A stretch of DNA of 64,000 bases from a virus, in the IMG/VR virus record IMGVR_UViG_3300034198_017889, positions 39,845 to 103,844 of that record; one strand, 5' to 3'. Every line of letters begins with the position of its first letter. Within the stretch, counting starts at the first letter, position 1. The notes below the pieces were generated by a model. It did no database searches and was not told where the DNA came from. It saw nothing but the letters and a program-made list of their open reading frames with translations. The position numbers and the translations under genes are program-made. Shown piece after piece: positions 1-11,700 of the stretch.

Positions 1-1
1 G

Positions 2-301
2 CAGGAAATATTCAATTACGTTAACACCATCCCCTTCGGAGATGACCTGTATGCATCTAAAATTATAACAATTTGTCATAACTACAATATCTCTAGAGTT
101 GATCTACCTATAACTTTAAAAGGTAATATTTTATGCAATGACGGAACCTCTATAAACATCGTTGATAATGACTATTTAAAAATACCTACCAATATCCCGG
201 TAGGTGTTTCACCCAAGACTACTCAATTTTTTATAAACTACTACGACACCTCTATAGGTGGAACAAACGTACTAGATAATATAGGTCTTGAATTACGATA
301 A
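2..301 (+). CDS. 3' end of a virion structural gene (partial)
   Basis: An open frame runs from the window edge to a TAA at 299-301. It encodes about 99 C-terminal residues rich in N, D, I and T, as expected of a beta-rich virion protein. The stop overlaps the ATG of the next gene (TAATG), so the two are probably translationally coupled. A C-terminal fragment of a baseplate or tail protein fits the position just before a structural block, but no family-defining motif is visible. The frame is well supported; the function is inference from context. Confidence 0.6.
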   Translation, partial: QEIFNYVNTIPFGDDLYASKIITICHNYNISRVDLPITLKGNILCNDGTSINIVDNDYLKIPTNIPVGVSPKTTQFFINYYDTSIGGTNVLDNIGLELR

Positions 302-2094
302 TGGACTTTGGGTTTTTATCATCTCAATATCCCGCTAAAGACTATACCAGCGGAGATAGACTCCTTTTGTCATTAGGGTCGTTTTGGACCCAGATATTCC
401 AGGAGCAGGGTACATTACGTGGGTACACCCTAGGTATGGCTGAGGAACTAATCCAGAGCTACTATACATTAATAGAGACTCTGAATAGTTACTCTATTAA
501 AGATATCCCTGTACTCTCAAAAACCAAATGGCAGCCAATAATCATAAAGCGCTCTACATTTAACCAGACTCCTTTTAAGTTTAAGAGTAACGAGGCTGTA
601 TTCGGGTCCCAACCAGAAAGTGATAAGTTTTACAGGAACGAGACATTTAGATTCGGTAAACCCCAAAGCCCCACTGGAACTGTTTTTAGTTTTACTCCAG
701 ACTTCCAGCTCCGTAAGTTTTCAATCATAGCCGATAGAATAATTAATCCTACTTGTGTTTTCACGAACGGTGTAGACATCACGATGGATGAGTCAAATAA
801 TTTATATTTCAACGTAGACTTATTTAGTAATTTAACAATTCCTAGAGCTTCCCTAGTAGATTCGTCTGGAACTCCTGAAAAATATATACTTCCTGACGGA
901 ACAATAGGTAATGACGAATTCATAATTCTATGGTGCTATAACTCTGAGAGTGATACAGAATACGTATATTCTAATTTTGGTAAACTGTTCGACTTTAAAC
1001 TACCCTCTAGTGAGGTGTACAAAGGGATGCTCAAATCTATTTTCAATCTTTTTGTATCTGGCCCTACAGTTAACTCTATTAAGTCAATAATGGCGGCGTT
1101 TAACGGAATCACTCCAGTTATATCCCCAGTGGAGACAATAGAAGGAATACACAGTGACAATCTACTCAACTATGTAATTACTGATAAGCATGTTTATAAG
1201 TTCGAAACTCATCAAGAGTTAAGGTCAGAGATCAAAGTGGGAGATGTGGTTTATGGTGGCGATATTCTTGTTAACACAGTGGAATATTACGACAACATGA
1301 CCGACTACGAGTGGTGGAAGACAGCCATAGCCACCCCCAAACTAGGTATATCCTCTCATGTGTTTTTAGGTAACTATAAGCACCAGCTTTTCTTCTCTAC
1401 CTCTCCAGAGATGGCCACTCTTTCCGCTGATGACAAAGTAAACTTTCCTGTGCATGGTGAGATAGAGGATGTAGCGGAATTTCAAAAATATATAAACCTA
1501 CCTGCTAATAAGTCAGCGGTTAAAAAATCTCTAGGCCTCAAGAATCCTGGTAACGTAGCAATTATTACTCCCCTAAACTTCTTGTTTGATAACTTTTTTA
1601 AAAATAACACAGCACTACTAAAATTTAACTTTTATAGCCCGGAAGAACTTGCAGTTTTCTTTAGTTATTTTCCAATGATGAAGAACTATCTTCCATCACA
1701 CGTTTATATTCTATTGTACGTTAATCTTAATTTACCATCATTGGAATATGGTAGAATGAACTCCAGATATAGTTTACCTCAGTTCAATAACGCTAAGTTG
1801 AGCTTAGATGGCTCAGATAGCTCAGGTTTACGCCCAGAGTTATTGCCTGCCGATCCAGAGTACTACAAAAGCTACAAAGACAGATTGTTCTGTATAAGTG
1901 AGTCACCCCAGGCTATGGATCGCAATCCATTATTTCACCCCTCTAACTTGGAACGCGTTACATTAGCAAATAATGAAAGAATGGCTGGTATTACTAGGGC
2001 GATAGATGGTAAAGTTTTTACAGCTATTCCTAACACCGTACCTACCCCTACAAATAAAGAAATTCCTACAGTGTTATTAATCGACTTTTCTTAG
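301..2094 (+). CDS. Putative virion structural (baseplate/tail) protein
   Basis: This 597-residue soluble protein has no signal peptide or membrane segment. The N-terminal 75 residues are mostly helical (around GYTLGMAEELIQSYY), and the rest looks mixed alpha/beta with many aromatic and Asn residues. The ATG at 301 overlaps the upstream stop. It stands first in a same-strand row of structural genes, which is the only basis for suggesting a baseplate or tail role. I do not recognise the family. Confidence 0.6.
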   Translation: MDFGFLSSQYPAKDYTSGDRLLLSLGSFWTQIFQEQGTLRGYTLGMAEELIQSYYTLIETLNSYSIKDIPVLSKTKWQPIIIKRSTFNQTPFKFKSNEAVFGSQPESDKFYRNETFRFGKPQSPTGTVFSFTPDFQLRKFSIIADRIINPTCVFTNGVDITMDESNNLYFNVDLFSNLTIPRASLVDSSGTPEKYILPDGTIGNDEFIILWCYNSESDTEYVYSNFGKLFDFKLPSSEVYKGMLKSIFNLFVSGPTVNSIKSIMAAFNGITPVISPVETIEGIHSDNLLNYVITDKHVYKFETHQELRSEIKVGDVVYGGDILVNTVEYYDNMTDYEWWKTAIATPKLGISSHVFLGNYKHQLFFSTSPEMATLSADDKVNFPVHGEIEDVAEFQKYINLPANKSAVKKSLGLKNPGNVAIITPLNFLFDNFFKNNTALLKFNFYSPEELAVFFSYFPMMKNYLPSHVYILLYVNLNLPSLEYGRMNSRYSLPQFNNAKLSLDGSDSSGLRPELLPADPEYYKSYKDRLFCISESPQAMDRNPLFHPSNLERVTLANNERMAGITRAIDGKVFTAIPNTVPTPTNKEIPTVLLIDFS

Positions 2095-2102
2095 CCTTAA
2101 AG

Positions 2103-2108
2103 TATAAT
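2103..2108 (+). promoter_or_regulatory. Possible -10 element before 2119
   Basis: A perfect TATAAT lies in the 24-nt gap between two structural genes, 11 nt before the next ATG. No convincing -35 is seen at the right spacing. The same hexamer recurs in other intergenic gaps (17457, 21503, 22695, 35345), which raises its plausibility. Evidence is the hexamer and its position only. Confidence 0.3.
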
Positions 2109-2118
2109 TAAAGAAAAT

Positions 2119-2688
2119 ATGGGAACCCTAGAAAAAAGTAATTTAAACAAGTCAATCTCAGGTTTTGTGAAGATTTGGAAGTCCTGCCCTGTAACTGGAG
2201 CAGTGGAAGTTGTTGTAGATCAACCTAATATGATTCTTTATGGCGGTGCCAGGCTTATGGCTTATGCCCTTGGAGGTAAACCCAATACAGGAATTTGGGG
2301 TATGTATATCGGATATAATAATAACCAAACATTCAGCAGACCAACTATTGACACTGCTTACTCTCAAACATTCGCAGGTTTCGACGCTGCCCAGGGTTTT
2401 GGATATCTAAGAGAACCCCTTACATTTACCCCTAATTACCTGTCTGACGCCAGTTATCAAGACAACACGGTTTTGTTTAGCACAATGATAACATCCTCCA
2501 CCTCAGCTGGTGGTGCCTTATTCCAAGACGGTGTTAGTAATATTTACGAGGTTGCCTTGGTGGGCGCACAAGACCCATCGAATAGTAACAAGGATATTGT
2601 GTTTTCTAGAACAGGATTTAACACAATTAAATATGATTCCACGTTTAACTTTACCATAACCTGGGGAATTAAGTTCCTCGTAGATTAA
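2119..2688 (+). CDS. Putative virion protein, unknown family
   Basis: This 189-residue protein is rich in Gly, Ser, Thr, Asn and aromatic residues, with alternating short hydrophobic stretches typical of a beta-structured virion protein. There is no membrane segment or catalytic motif. The N-terminal half (ISGFVKIWKSCPVTGAVEVV) looks like a beta-hairpin, and the C-terminus ends in an alternating strand pattern (NFTITWGIKFLVD). It lies 6 nt before the next structural gene. Its function is not recognised; a small tail or baseplate decoration component is plausible from context. Confidence 0.6.
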   Translation: MGTLEKSNLNKSISGFVKIWKSCPVTGAVEVVVDQPNMILYGGARLMAYALGGKPNTGIWGMYIGYNNNQTFSRPTIDTAYSQTFAGFDAAQGFGYLREPLTFTPNYLSDASYQDNTVLFSTMITSSTSAGGALFQDGVSNIYEVALVGAQDPSNSNKDIVFSRTGFNTIKYDSTFNFTITWGIKFLVD

Positions 2689-2693
2689 TATTT

Positions 2694-4838
2694 ATGTCTG
2701 TAACACCCTGGGTACCTACGGTACAACTAATTCAAGATGGTCAGGACGTTTCACAAGCTGTAGTAAACGTTCCATTAGAGCAGCTCATTCAAAGAGACCA
2801 ACATCTCTACGACGAATTTGCTGAGCTTCAGGGTAAGTCTGTACTTATCAGCTTTGGTGACCCTGTATACCCGGGAGATACGCAGGGAAACAGCCCCATT
2901 TTGGACGGTGAGTTAAATGTAGTTTATTTTAGAGATGACCAAGGTGGTAAGGGGTTATCTAGGGCACAGACTGGGTTTTCGTCCTCTAATACATCAAGCA
3001 TGTTCTCTCCTAACAAGTCTAACTACGCTTTTGGTATTGTTAAATCAGTTAGCTCTGATAATTTGGTGGATTGCTTTATAGAGGGTGTGTGTGAGTTTAA
3101 TACTCCTATGGATGACCCTATAAATGGCATACTCGAAACTTCCAGGGACATAAATGGTAACCCTGTATCAGAGGTTTTTGAGACTGGTCCATACTATCTC
3201 TCAAGAAAGCTTCCAGGTAAACTCACTAAGAATCCTGACGGTGTGCCAGTGTATGTGGGCTATGCATTATCACCTACTAAGTTCTTACTACACCCGTCTG
3301 TTGATGAATTCTCTCAGTTCTTCATAAACTATAGGTATACCGTTTTAGACCGTCCGGTGTATCCTCCTGTTCTGAGTGAGGATGGAACAACTTGGACAAT
3401 ACCAACACCACCAGGCCAGCCAGCTAACCCAAACAGACTAGGCTGGATAGCTGCAAGCCAAGCTAATCTTCCTGGCTATACAATTCCTACAAGCCCTCTA
3501 GGTGTGCAGGCTAAGTTTTTCTATCACATACCTAATAACATAAAAGACCCGGCATCTCCTGACTTCATTCATTTAAATAATGACGAGAGAGTTGAGGCCG
3601 CTGAGCTAGGTAGTTTGCTTCCTCCGGTTCCTTCTAATTTTGTTGAGCTTATGTCTAATGGTGTGGATCAACGCTACTGTGATGTTTACTCCCCTGACGG
3701 CATTTACTCAGTTGATGACTATGGTATATGGTGGTTCACCGATCAGGCTGGTTTGCAACCCTGGGCGGACGATATTCTTTCACAAGGTAACTGGGATCCC
3801 ACAGACTGGGATACCTACAAGGGAAGCAACTTCAGAAGACCAAGATTATTCATATCTTTTGCTAAATTTAATCCCGCCCTTAGAACACAATTAGTAAGCT
3901 CTCTCAGACCATTTAATAATTTAGCAGATCAATCTATAGGCGTGGGGCAAACTCGCAATAATAGCTCAAACTTCATAACTTTTTACACAAAAGATAACCC
4001 TAGTGTTATTTCTCCTACTGGTGACTTACTTGTAAAGGTTAACCCTCAGTTCATCCCTGCTGGGTTATCCGCTAACTTAGCCTCAGTCCCGTCTAGTGTT
4101 GTTAATAATCAATATACTACATCTCCAGGGTATACCGCAGGAAGTGCTGTAGCTGATATCACTTTTGATCAAGTCCAAGGCAAGTTTATCAAGACCGTGA
4201 CTCCAGTTGTATCCAAGCTTTCAGGTGTTGGAGGAATTAATGTTTCCCCTGTTTCGGGTGAACCAGGAGCTTATAATGTATCTTATCTAACCAGGGGAAT
4301 ATATGGCCTTGTGGATTCTATCGAACCTGTTAACTCTAGGTTAGAATTCAGGGGATTAAACTCATATATCAGGCTACCATATTCAAAACCTGTGACTGTT
4401 CCTTACGGACTTATAGGCAAGGTGGTTCTCACAAAAGAAGCTATTAACAATGTACCATTAAACCTAACTATGCAGGTTTTTGGTAATTCTGGATATACCT
4501 CAGGTAACTCTAACACAACACTCACATTCACTTTTGAATATTCTGCAACAACAGCTCAAAATTCATCAGCCCCTAGTGGAACATTAGGTATTAATAACTT
4601 AGTAAGTTTGACCTCTGTTGGAACATCAACCATAACTTTAAATATGCCAACCTCTGGAGGGTATGTCGCTTACACACCTATCAATTTGGAGGGTGTATTA
4701 ACAATCCCAGCTCAGTACATAGCGGAGGACACAGTTGTTAATTTTAAAATTGTAAGAATCTTCTCCAGCACCGGAAACGATTATGCGAGTGATATAGGTA
4801 TTCTCGGCATATACTGGGGTATCACCAACGTTCAATAA
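2694..4838 (+). CDS. Large putative tail/baseplate structural protein
   Basis: This 714-residue protein has a short helical start (residues 20-45, containing LEQLIQRDQHLYDEFAELQG) followed by a long beta-rich body full of Pro, Gly, Ser and Asn. Near residue 505 a segment (KLSGVGGINVSPVSGEPG) resembles the Gly/Pro-rich joints of bacteriophage fibres. The C-terminal 200 residues look like a beta-sandwich. The last base of its TAA (4838) is the first base of the next ATG. It probably forms part of the same structure as the fibre family that follows, but no named family is recognised. Confidence 0.6.
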   Translation: MSVTPWVPTVQLIQDGQDVSQAVVNVPLEQLIQRDQHLYDEFAELQGKSVLISFGDPVYPGDTQGNSPILDGELNVVYFRDDQGGKGLSRAQTGFSSSNTSSMFSPNKSNYAFGIVKSVSSDNLVDCFIEGVCEFNTPMDDPINGILETSRDINGNPVSEVFETGPYYLSRKLPGKLTKNPDGVPVYVGYALSPTKFLLHPSVDEFSQFFINYRYTVLDRPVYPPVLSEDGTTWTIPTPPGQPANPNRLGWIAASQANLPGYTIPTSPLGVQAKFFYHIPNNIKDPASPDFIHLNNDERVEAAELGSLLPPVPSNFVELMSNGVDQRYCDVYSPDGIYSVDDYGIWWFTDQAGLQPWADDILSQGNWDPTDWDTYKGSNFRRPRLFISFAKFNPALRTQLVSSLRPFNNLADQSIGVGQTRNNSSNFITFYTKDNPSVISPTGDLLVKVNPQFIPAGLSANLASVPSSVVNNQYTTSPGYTAGSAVADITFDQVQGKFIKTVTPVVSKLSGVGGINVSPVSGEPGAYNVSYLTRGIYGLVDSIEPVNSRLEFRGLNSYIRLPYSKPVTVPYGLIGKVVLTKEAINNVPLNLTMQVFGNSGYTSGNSNTTLTFTFEYSATTAQNSSAPSGTLGINNLVSLTSVGTSTITLNMPTSGGYVAYTPINLEGVLTIPAQYIAEDTVVNFKIVRIFSSTGNDYASDIGILGIYWGITNVQ

Positions 4839-5728
4839 TGCCCTGGGTAGACTCACTAGACTATTTAGACTTAAACTCACTACGGCGCTACCCAATAAGG
4901 GAAAACACCTCTGTAGTGAGTCAGGATGGTGTATTTCAAATTCCTGACAACCTTATTGTTGATTTCTCGCTATCAGCGTCTAACGATATATCTAAAAGAT
5001 TCTACATTTCACGAATATTCAATAAACTGTTTTCGTGTACGATCGATATAGCTGACTATAGCAATTATTCTATTGTTGGTAGTTTTGAAATAGATTTTAA
5101 TAAACATAAACTTAACGATACCTATTATCTATCTGGTGTGGGTGACTATGTGGGGGCTAATGGTAAAATTACCATAGGTAGAGGGAATGATTTACAACTA
5201 CAACCTGCAGGTAATTTCACGTTCAACCCTGAGTCTACTGAGTTTGAGACCAGGACAATTATTCCTGGTTTGGCTGGAGTGTCTAGTATCAAGTATATAG
5301 ACTCCAAGGGTAGCAGTAGAACTCTCACAGGAGCCGTTACAATGCAGGCTAGATCAAACATGGCATTCTCATTTGACGCCCTTAGTAACACGGTAGCTAT
5401 GGATGTAGGTGATAACTTAGGGCTTAACAAGATTTGTACAACGAACAATTGCGTTAAAAGAATTAACGGTGTTGCTCCAGAGCCTACAACAGGTAATATC
5501 AGCTTTATCGGGATGGATTGTATGCAGGTATCCAGCAGCGCTGCCTACACTATTAAGTTTGAGGATACCTGCTGTACTCCCTGCTCAGGTTGCTCAGATC
5601 TATCAACACTCACAACCAGGCTCACAAGTCTGGAGAATAGTTTTATTGACTTAAAGAATTATTATTCTACCCTCAATGGACAGCTGACCAATTACTTAAC
5701 AACTGTTAATTCTAATTGTTCTTGCTGA
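4838..5728 (+). CDS. Fibre-family paralogue 1 (shared N-terminal YP domain)
   Basis: This 296-residue protein is the first of five in the window sharing an N-terminal motif, here LDLNSLRRYPIREN at about residues 10-23. A second shared element, INGVAPEPTTGNISF, lies at about residues 208-222. The C-terminal 45 residues form a Leu/Thr-rich coiled coil flanked by Cys clusters (CCTPCSGC and CSC). This suggests an oligomerising stalk, possibly trimeric and cross-linked or metal-bound. It is probably a virion fibre or adaptor protein; this role is inferred from family membership and gene order. The start is fixed by the TAATG overlap with the upstream gene. Confidence 0.65.
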   Translation: MPWVDSLDYLDLNSLRRYPIRENTSVVSQDGVFQIPDNLIVDFSLSASNDISKRFYISRIFNKLFSCTIDIADYSNYSIVGSFEIDFNKHKLNDTYYLSGVGDYVGANGKITIGRGNDLQLQPAGNFTFNPESTEFETRTIIPGLAGVSSIKYIDSKGSSRTLTGAVTMQARSNMAFSFDALSNTVAMDVGDNLGLNKICTTNNCVKRINGVAPEPTTGNISFIGMDCMQVSSSAAYTIKFEDTCCTPCSGCSDLSTLTTRLTSLENSFIDLKNYYSTLNGQLTNYLTTVNSNCSC

Positions 5729-5744
5729 TAATTAGACTAACAGT

Positions 5745-8700
5745 ATGCCTGCACTAGAGTATCTAAGTGGAAACAGTTTAATCTCTTACCCGTTCAAAGA
5801 TGGGAGAGCCGTTAATTCTTATCTACCTTTAGGAGATGATACATTTCTCGACGCTCTTTTCGTGATTAGTGGTGAAGTCGGAATTTCACGACCATATATA
5901 AGCCACATCTCAACAGCTCAGAGTGTTATAACCTTCGAGCTTAGTGACGTTGTTGGTGGTTTATTCGGTGTAGTTGAACTTCCAACTAGCTCAGCAGTAA
6001 ACCACCTTGATAGTGTGGGGGATAATTTTTTCCATGTAACCAACTCCACTTGGTCGGCTAAGTTTGTATTTGGTCCGGGAATTTTTGAACTACATACTCC
6101 AGGTATAAACATACAATTCACCCCGGACGAGACTGAGTTCTCGCCGTCTGTAGTAATTCACACTGTACCTATGGTGACTGCTCTTAATTTTGAATCATAC
6201 CATAATGACGGTACACTCGCAGCACAAACACCCGAGGCTGTTCATATATACTCACCCGGTGAAGAGGCCAAGATGACCAACGGGTCTAATAATGTTTTTA
6301 ATTTCTTGTCTCCTGAGACTATGTATCTAGATATACAGCGAGGAGCAGGAACAGGATTACATGACCCATGCGCCTCTGGAAATATCACCGATATTTACAG
6401 TATTAATAGAATCACTCCGGACAGCCAGGGTAGTATGTTTTTCTCTGCATCTGATTGCTACTCTATGGAGCTTCTTACGTATAATGACACTCAACTATAC
6501 AGCTTCATACCAGATATCGCTAGCCGATATGGAGACTTTGCAACACCTATACCCCAGATAGGAAATACCCCTGGATATACCCAGTATTTTAATGCTATTG
6601 CTCCTGAGATGGGTGGTCACGGCCTTGTGATGCAGAACCACTGCCAACCAAAATGTCCCCCGCAAAATTTAAACGCTTTTGCTGAATATCTTAACCGAGT
6701 TACTGATGGAGCAGCTGAATTATATAAGTTTGTAAGTAATTCATATGAAACATATGGAACAGGTACGTTATCAGGTGATATTTTCACGGTAGAAGTATTC
6801 TGCGGTACAACTCTTCCAGATAACTGGGTTTCAGGTGTATGTAGTGGATCTTTTACAAAATACTTCCACGAGGGCAAAACACTGCAAATTAGATATGACT
6901 CAACCACAATAAAGTCATACAAAATTTTGGATGTTCTTAGTAATAGTGCTGTAAGACTAAATCTTGAAGCTACAAACCCACCCACCATTAATGTTTCCGG
7001 ACCAGCACCATTTAAAATCTTAGAGCTTGGTATAAAAAATAAGCTAAATTCGGCCATTCTTACTAACAATGAAAAGCTTCTTACAAAAAATGTACCATCT
7101 ATAGATATTAACTACGGAACAGTTGAGGCATACAACGCAGTTAAGGATTACGGAACATTCATAACGGCTATTGTTGTTATTTATAACCCCACCCCAGCAC
7201 CACTTAACTTTTCAGTGAGCTGGGACACAAACAATATTACGAAAGTCGTGCCTAGCTCAATAAAAACTAAAACCAGTTCTGGTGTGATTAGTTATGGTGG
7301 CACCGTAGGAATTATAAATTGCAAAGACTACGCAACTTTTGAGGCAATCTTCTTCATACCATGCTCAACTTCCGAAAATAGTCCTAACGAGGGAAGCGTA
7401 ACTTTCAATGTACTGAATACCGCCGATAATCTAGACCTGGAGAATTCACCCAAATCAGTAATGGCAACCGCCGCGACATGCGTATCTGCGGACCAAGCTA
7501 TAATTTATGTAAAAGCTTTAGAGGGTGCACCTTTCTCATATTATCTACCAGTTGGTCCTGGTGTTACTTCCTTATCGTTTTCGGGAAATGCGCCCAATTG
7601 GCTAACCTTTGATAACTCAATCACACCAGGAGCAGGCAATCTACACGGAACTCCCACAGGAAGCGTAAGTGGGTCATACACGATAAGCGCAGGAATAAAC
7701 TCAGCTGGTGGATCAACAGCACAAACCATTGTGCTTACGTACGTGGCTAAACCTAGGATTGTGTACCCTGAGGATTCTTCTACCATACAGATCTACCCAC
7801 CAGACACAAATAGCAGAACATACACAGAGGGAGCCCCACTCACACCTATAGTGGCCACAAATTCACCGAGCGGTTACTCTATAGTGGGTGCGCCTCTAGG
7901 GCTAAGACAAGTAGGAAATGGGCTTATCGGTCAGATAACCCTAGGATCAAATCCCACCTTCCCAATTAACTATGTGCTCACCATGTCTGCCTCTAACGAG
8001 GCCGGTGAATCTCTACCGGTTACGGTTAATCTGGAATTAACCAATGTACCTATATCCACACCTGCGGCCACATATGGAACACAATTTTGCTATTCTATTA
8101 TATCCGGGCCAGAGGTGTTATCTCAGTCTGTTATCACGTCACTACCTAATTGGCTATCATTTAATCCGGCCGTAAACCTAGTCTCAAGTACCACTCCCCC
8201 AGTATGTTCCCTATCCGGGATGAATACATCATACTCAGGAAAACCAGAGATAGTTATAGTTAGACAAAATCTTAAAGGTGGAAGCTACAGATTAGTACAA
8301 TATATAATTCCATACTCATCAATTCCCAACATAACATACCCAACACCAGGGGCAATATTCAACGTATACCCACCTAACTTTGTTAATAGTGGCGACGGCG
8401 CTACCGTGTTCACCGCAGCATACCCGCTATTAAAGGTATACTCCACGAACACCACAACGTCATTTAACGCCACCGGATTACCCTTAGGGCTATCTATAGA
8501 TAACTCTGGTAATATAGTTGGAAAAATTACCTCAGGAGCGGGAATATACAGCACCACAATTACCGCCACAAATTCAGTTGGCACATCTCCTCCGGTTACT
8601 TTTAGTTTTGATCTTTTAGACCAAGTACCCACTATTAACGCATATCAAGGAAAAGCTTTCTGTTATAAATTTCCTATACTTAATAACGCCAGCTCCTTCT

Positions 8701-11700
8701 CTATCTCTGGGGATATTCCACCATGGCTGACTGTTTCATCAAGTGTTAACACATCATGCCATATCAGCTCGGCTAAATTGAGTCAACCGCAAAGTCAGAG
8801 TTACAATTTGCTAGTTAGTGCCGACATCAACAAAGCAAACATATCTCAAGCGCAGATCATTAATTATGTAGCTCTCCCGAAAATTTCTTATCCTACCTCA
8901 GGCCAAGTTATAAACCTAACAGCTGCAGATTACCAAAATATATTATTCACTACCGATTTCCCACTGGCAACAATCATAGCTTCTAACTCCCCAACCTCTT
9001 ACTCCGCCTCCGGCTTACCTACCGGACTATCAATTACGCCGAATGGGAAAATCATAGGAAAAACATCAGCAACAGCTGGTGATTATGATGTTGTATTAAC
9101 TGCCACCAATGGTGCAGGCAGCGAATCCATTTCTGTAACTTTTCATATATCCAGTTCCGGAATTAGGGATTTAGCTTTCCCGAATATGCCTTACTGCTAC
9201 AAGATCGCGGGATTTGGGGCGGTAGATCGTTACGAATATTCAGGAACCCTACCAGACTGGTTAACTTTTGATGGAAGCCCTACCGCACTGTGTAATTTAT
9301 ATGGAACAGGCACAGGTACCACCGGCGAGGTTTATGATTTAACGCTAACGGGCTACAATGGAACCAGCTCTACATCCCTGCCGTACACATTGAGTTATGC
9401 TATTACTCCCACCATAACATATCCCATTGCTGGGTCCATATTCACAATTACTCCACCAGACTACAACAGTAAGGTGTTCACATTGAATTCACCCCTCTTC
9501 AAGGTTACGGCGACTAATAACCCAACCACATTTAGAGCCACAGGTTTCCCATCTAATACATTCAGTATAGATCCAGCCACAGGGTCTATTATAGGTTCCA
9601 CCAGAACCGTGACCACCAACACACCAACACCCATAACAATAACCGCAGTCAATGCCGCTGGAACATCTGAGTCTATCACAGTTTATTTGGTTGTGAGTTC
9701 CACAAGTCAAACACTAGGCATAGACGGATCAACAGGTGAAGTTTGTTCATTATTAAGTTTAGCTGATAATCCAACCGGACTAACTTTGACAGGCTTACCG
9801 TCTTGGCTTACGTTCAGCTACCCCGCCGTTAATAATTGCAACATTTCTGGAACCATTCCCACCGGTCAGGTATCAACACAATCATTTACTGCACAGTTAA
9901 CGAGAATTTATGGAACTGGATCTACCGTCCAGAATTTATTAATTAGTATTACACGACCACCTGTAATTACTTCTCCAGATCAAAACATCTACGATATAGC
10001 TCCGCCTGATTTTAATAGCAGAATATACACCACGCTATTACCACTATTAACAGTTCAAGCCACTAACAACCCGACGAGCTTTAGCGCCACAGGGCTTCCT
10101 CCGGGATTAACTATAAATTCTTCAGGTAGAGTAATTGGTGGACCCGTTACAGTGGTAGGTGATTATGCTGTGAGTATAACAGCCACAAATTCGGTAGGCT
10201 CATCATCAACAGCCCTATGCACAATATCAGTTACTAACAGCATAAAAAACATCACGGTGGCAAGAGAAACAGCGATATGTGAAAAGATCATTACCGCCGA
10301 CGGTGCCACGGTTTACTCCACTGTCGGTAAGTTACCATCAGGAATATCCTTTAATGGCTCTCCAAATATTAACTGCAATTTTTCGGGGACTCCATTGGTA
10401 AGTAACCCTGTGGGTGTGTACCCGATTAATATAACTAGTAAATATCTTGGAGGATCTAGCACCAGCACTACGAATTTAAACCTAATAGCTGTACCTAAGA
10501 TAACTTACCCGATCAGCTCAGCCATATTTAAAATATACCCACCAGACTTCACCGCTGTATCTGGGGATTCAACAACATTCACTGCGGGATACCCACTACT
10601 TACTGTACTAGCCACGAACTCACCCATTTCCTTCTCAGCTACTGGATTACCATCAGGATTAACCATAGATAACTCCGGAAATATAGTTGGAAAAATTACC
10701 TCAGGGGTTGGAACATTCAATGTTTCAGTTATTGCAACAAACTCAGTAGGTACATCTTCAGCATTATCATTTAGTTTATCTCTAGTCAACACAGTTCCAA
10801 TTATCAGCGCATACCAGGGTAAGGATCTCTGCTATAAGTTTCCAATTCTAAGTAATGCTACCGCGTATTCATTATCTGGTGATGTTCCACCCTGGGTTAC
10901 GGTTAATACATCCGCCAGTGCAGCCTGCCACATTAGTGCAACAAATCCATCTTTAAACGCTAGCACCACTTATGAGCTTGTATTGAGCACTGTGATTGGT
11001 GGCGCAAATATCAAGCAAAGCCAAGTTATTAAATACACTGCATCGCCGAAGATAAGCTCACCACAGGCTAATTTGGTAGTTAGCGTATCTGACTTAATAA
11101 CTTTCACAGAAAACTATCCAGCTGTGGCTGTTTTTGCATCTAACTCCCCAACTTTATACTCCTGCACCCCAGGATTACCAGCAGGATTAAGTATCACAAA
11201 AACAGGCAAAGTTATAGGTAAAGTGGGTGCGACGGCAGGTAATCATAATGTAGCAATATCAGCTACTAATGCAGCCGGTAGTGACTCTGTTGTTGTAACT
11301 TTTAATGTTGTGCGAAGTTCAAATAACACGCTGTCTTCAGCTGCTATATTTGGAGAATCTTATTGTTTCAAGATTCAAGGTATGGGGACCGCAACTAGCT
11401 ACGGGTACTCAGGAACACTACCAGAGTGGTTAACATTTAATAGTGATGTTGGTGCAACCTGTAATTTATATGGAACAGCAACAGGGCTAACTAATGAAAT
11501 CTATAATATAACATTAATAGGCTACTATGGAGATTCATCGGTATCCTATAACTTCAGTTTGCAGTATTCAGCCAAGCCAACTATAACTTATCCAATTGCT
11601 GGATCTGTATTTACAATTACTCCCCCAGACTACAAAAGCAAGACATTCACGCTAACTGCACCACTATTTAAAGCAGCCGCAACTAATAATCCAACATCTT

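Noticed and set aside
3640-3894. A + strand 84-codon frame inside the 714-residue structural gene
   Set aside because: It overlaps entirely a well-supported gene in another frame and has no leader or recognisable product.
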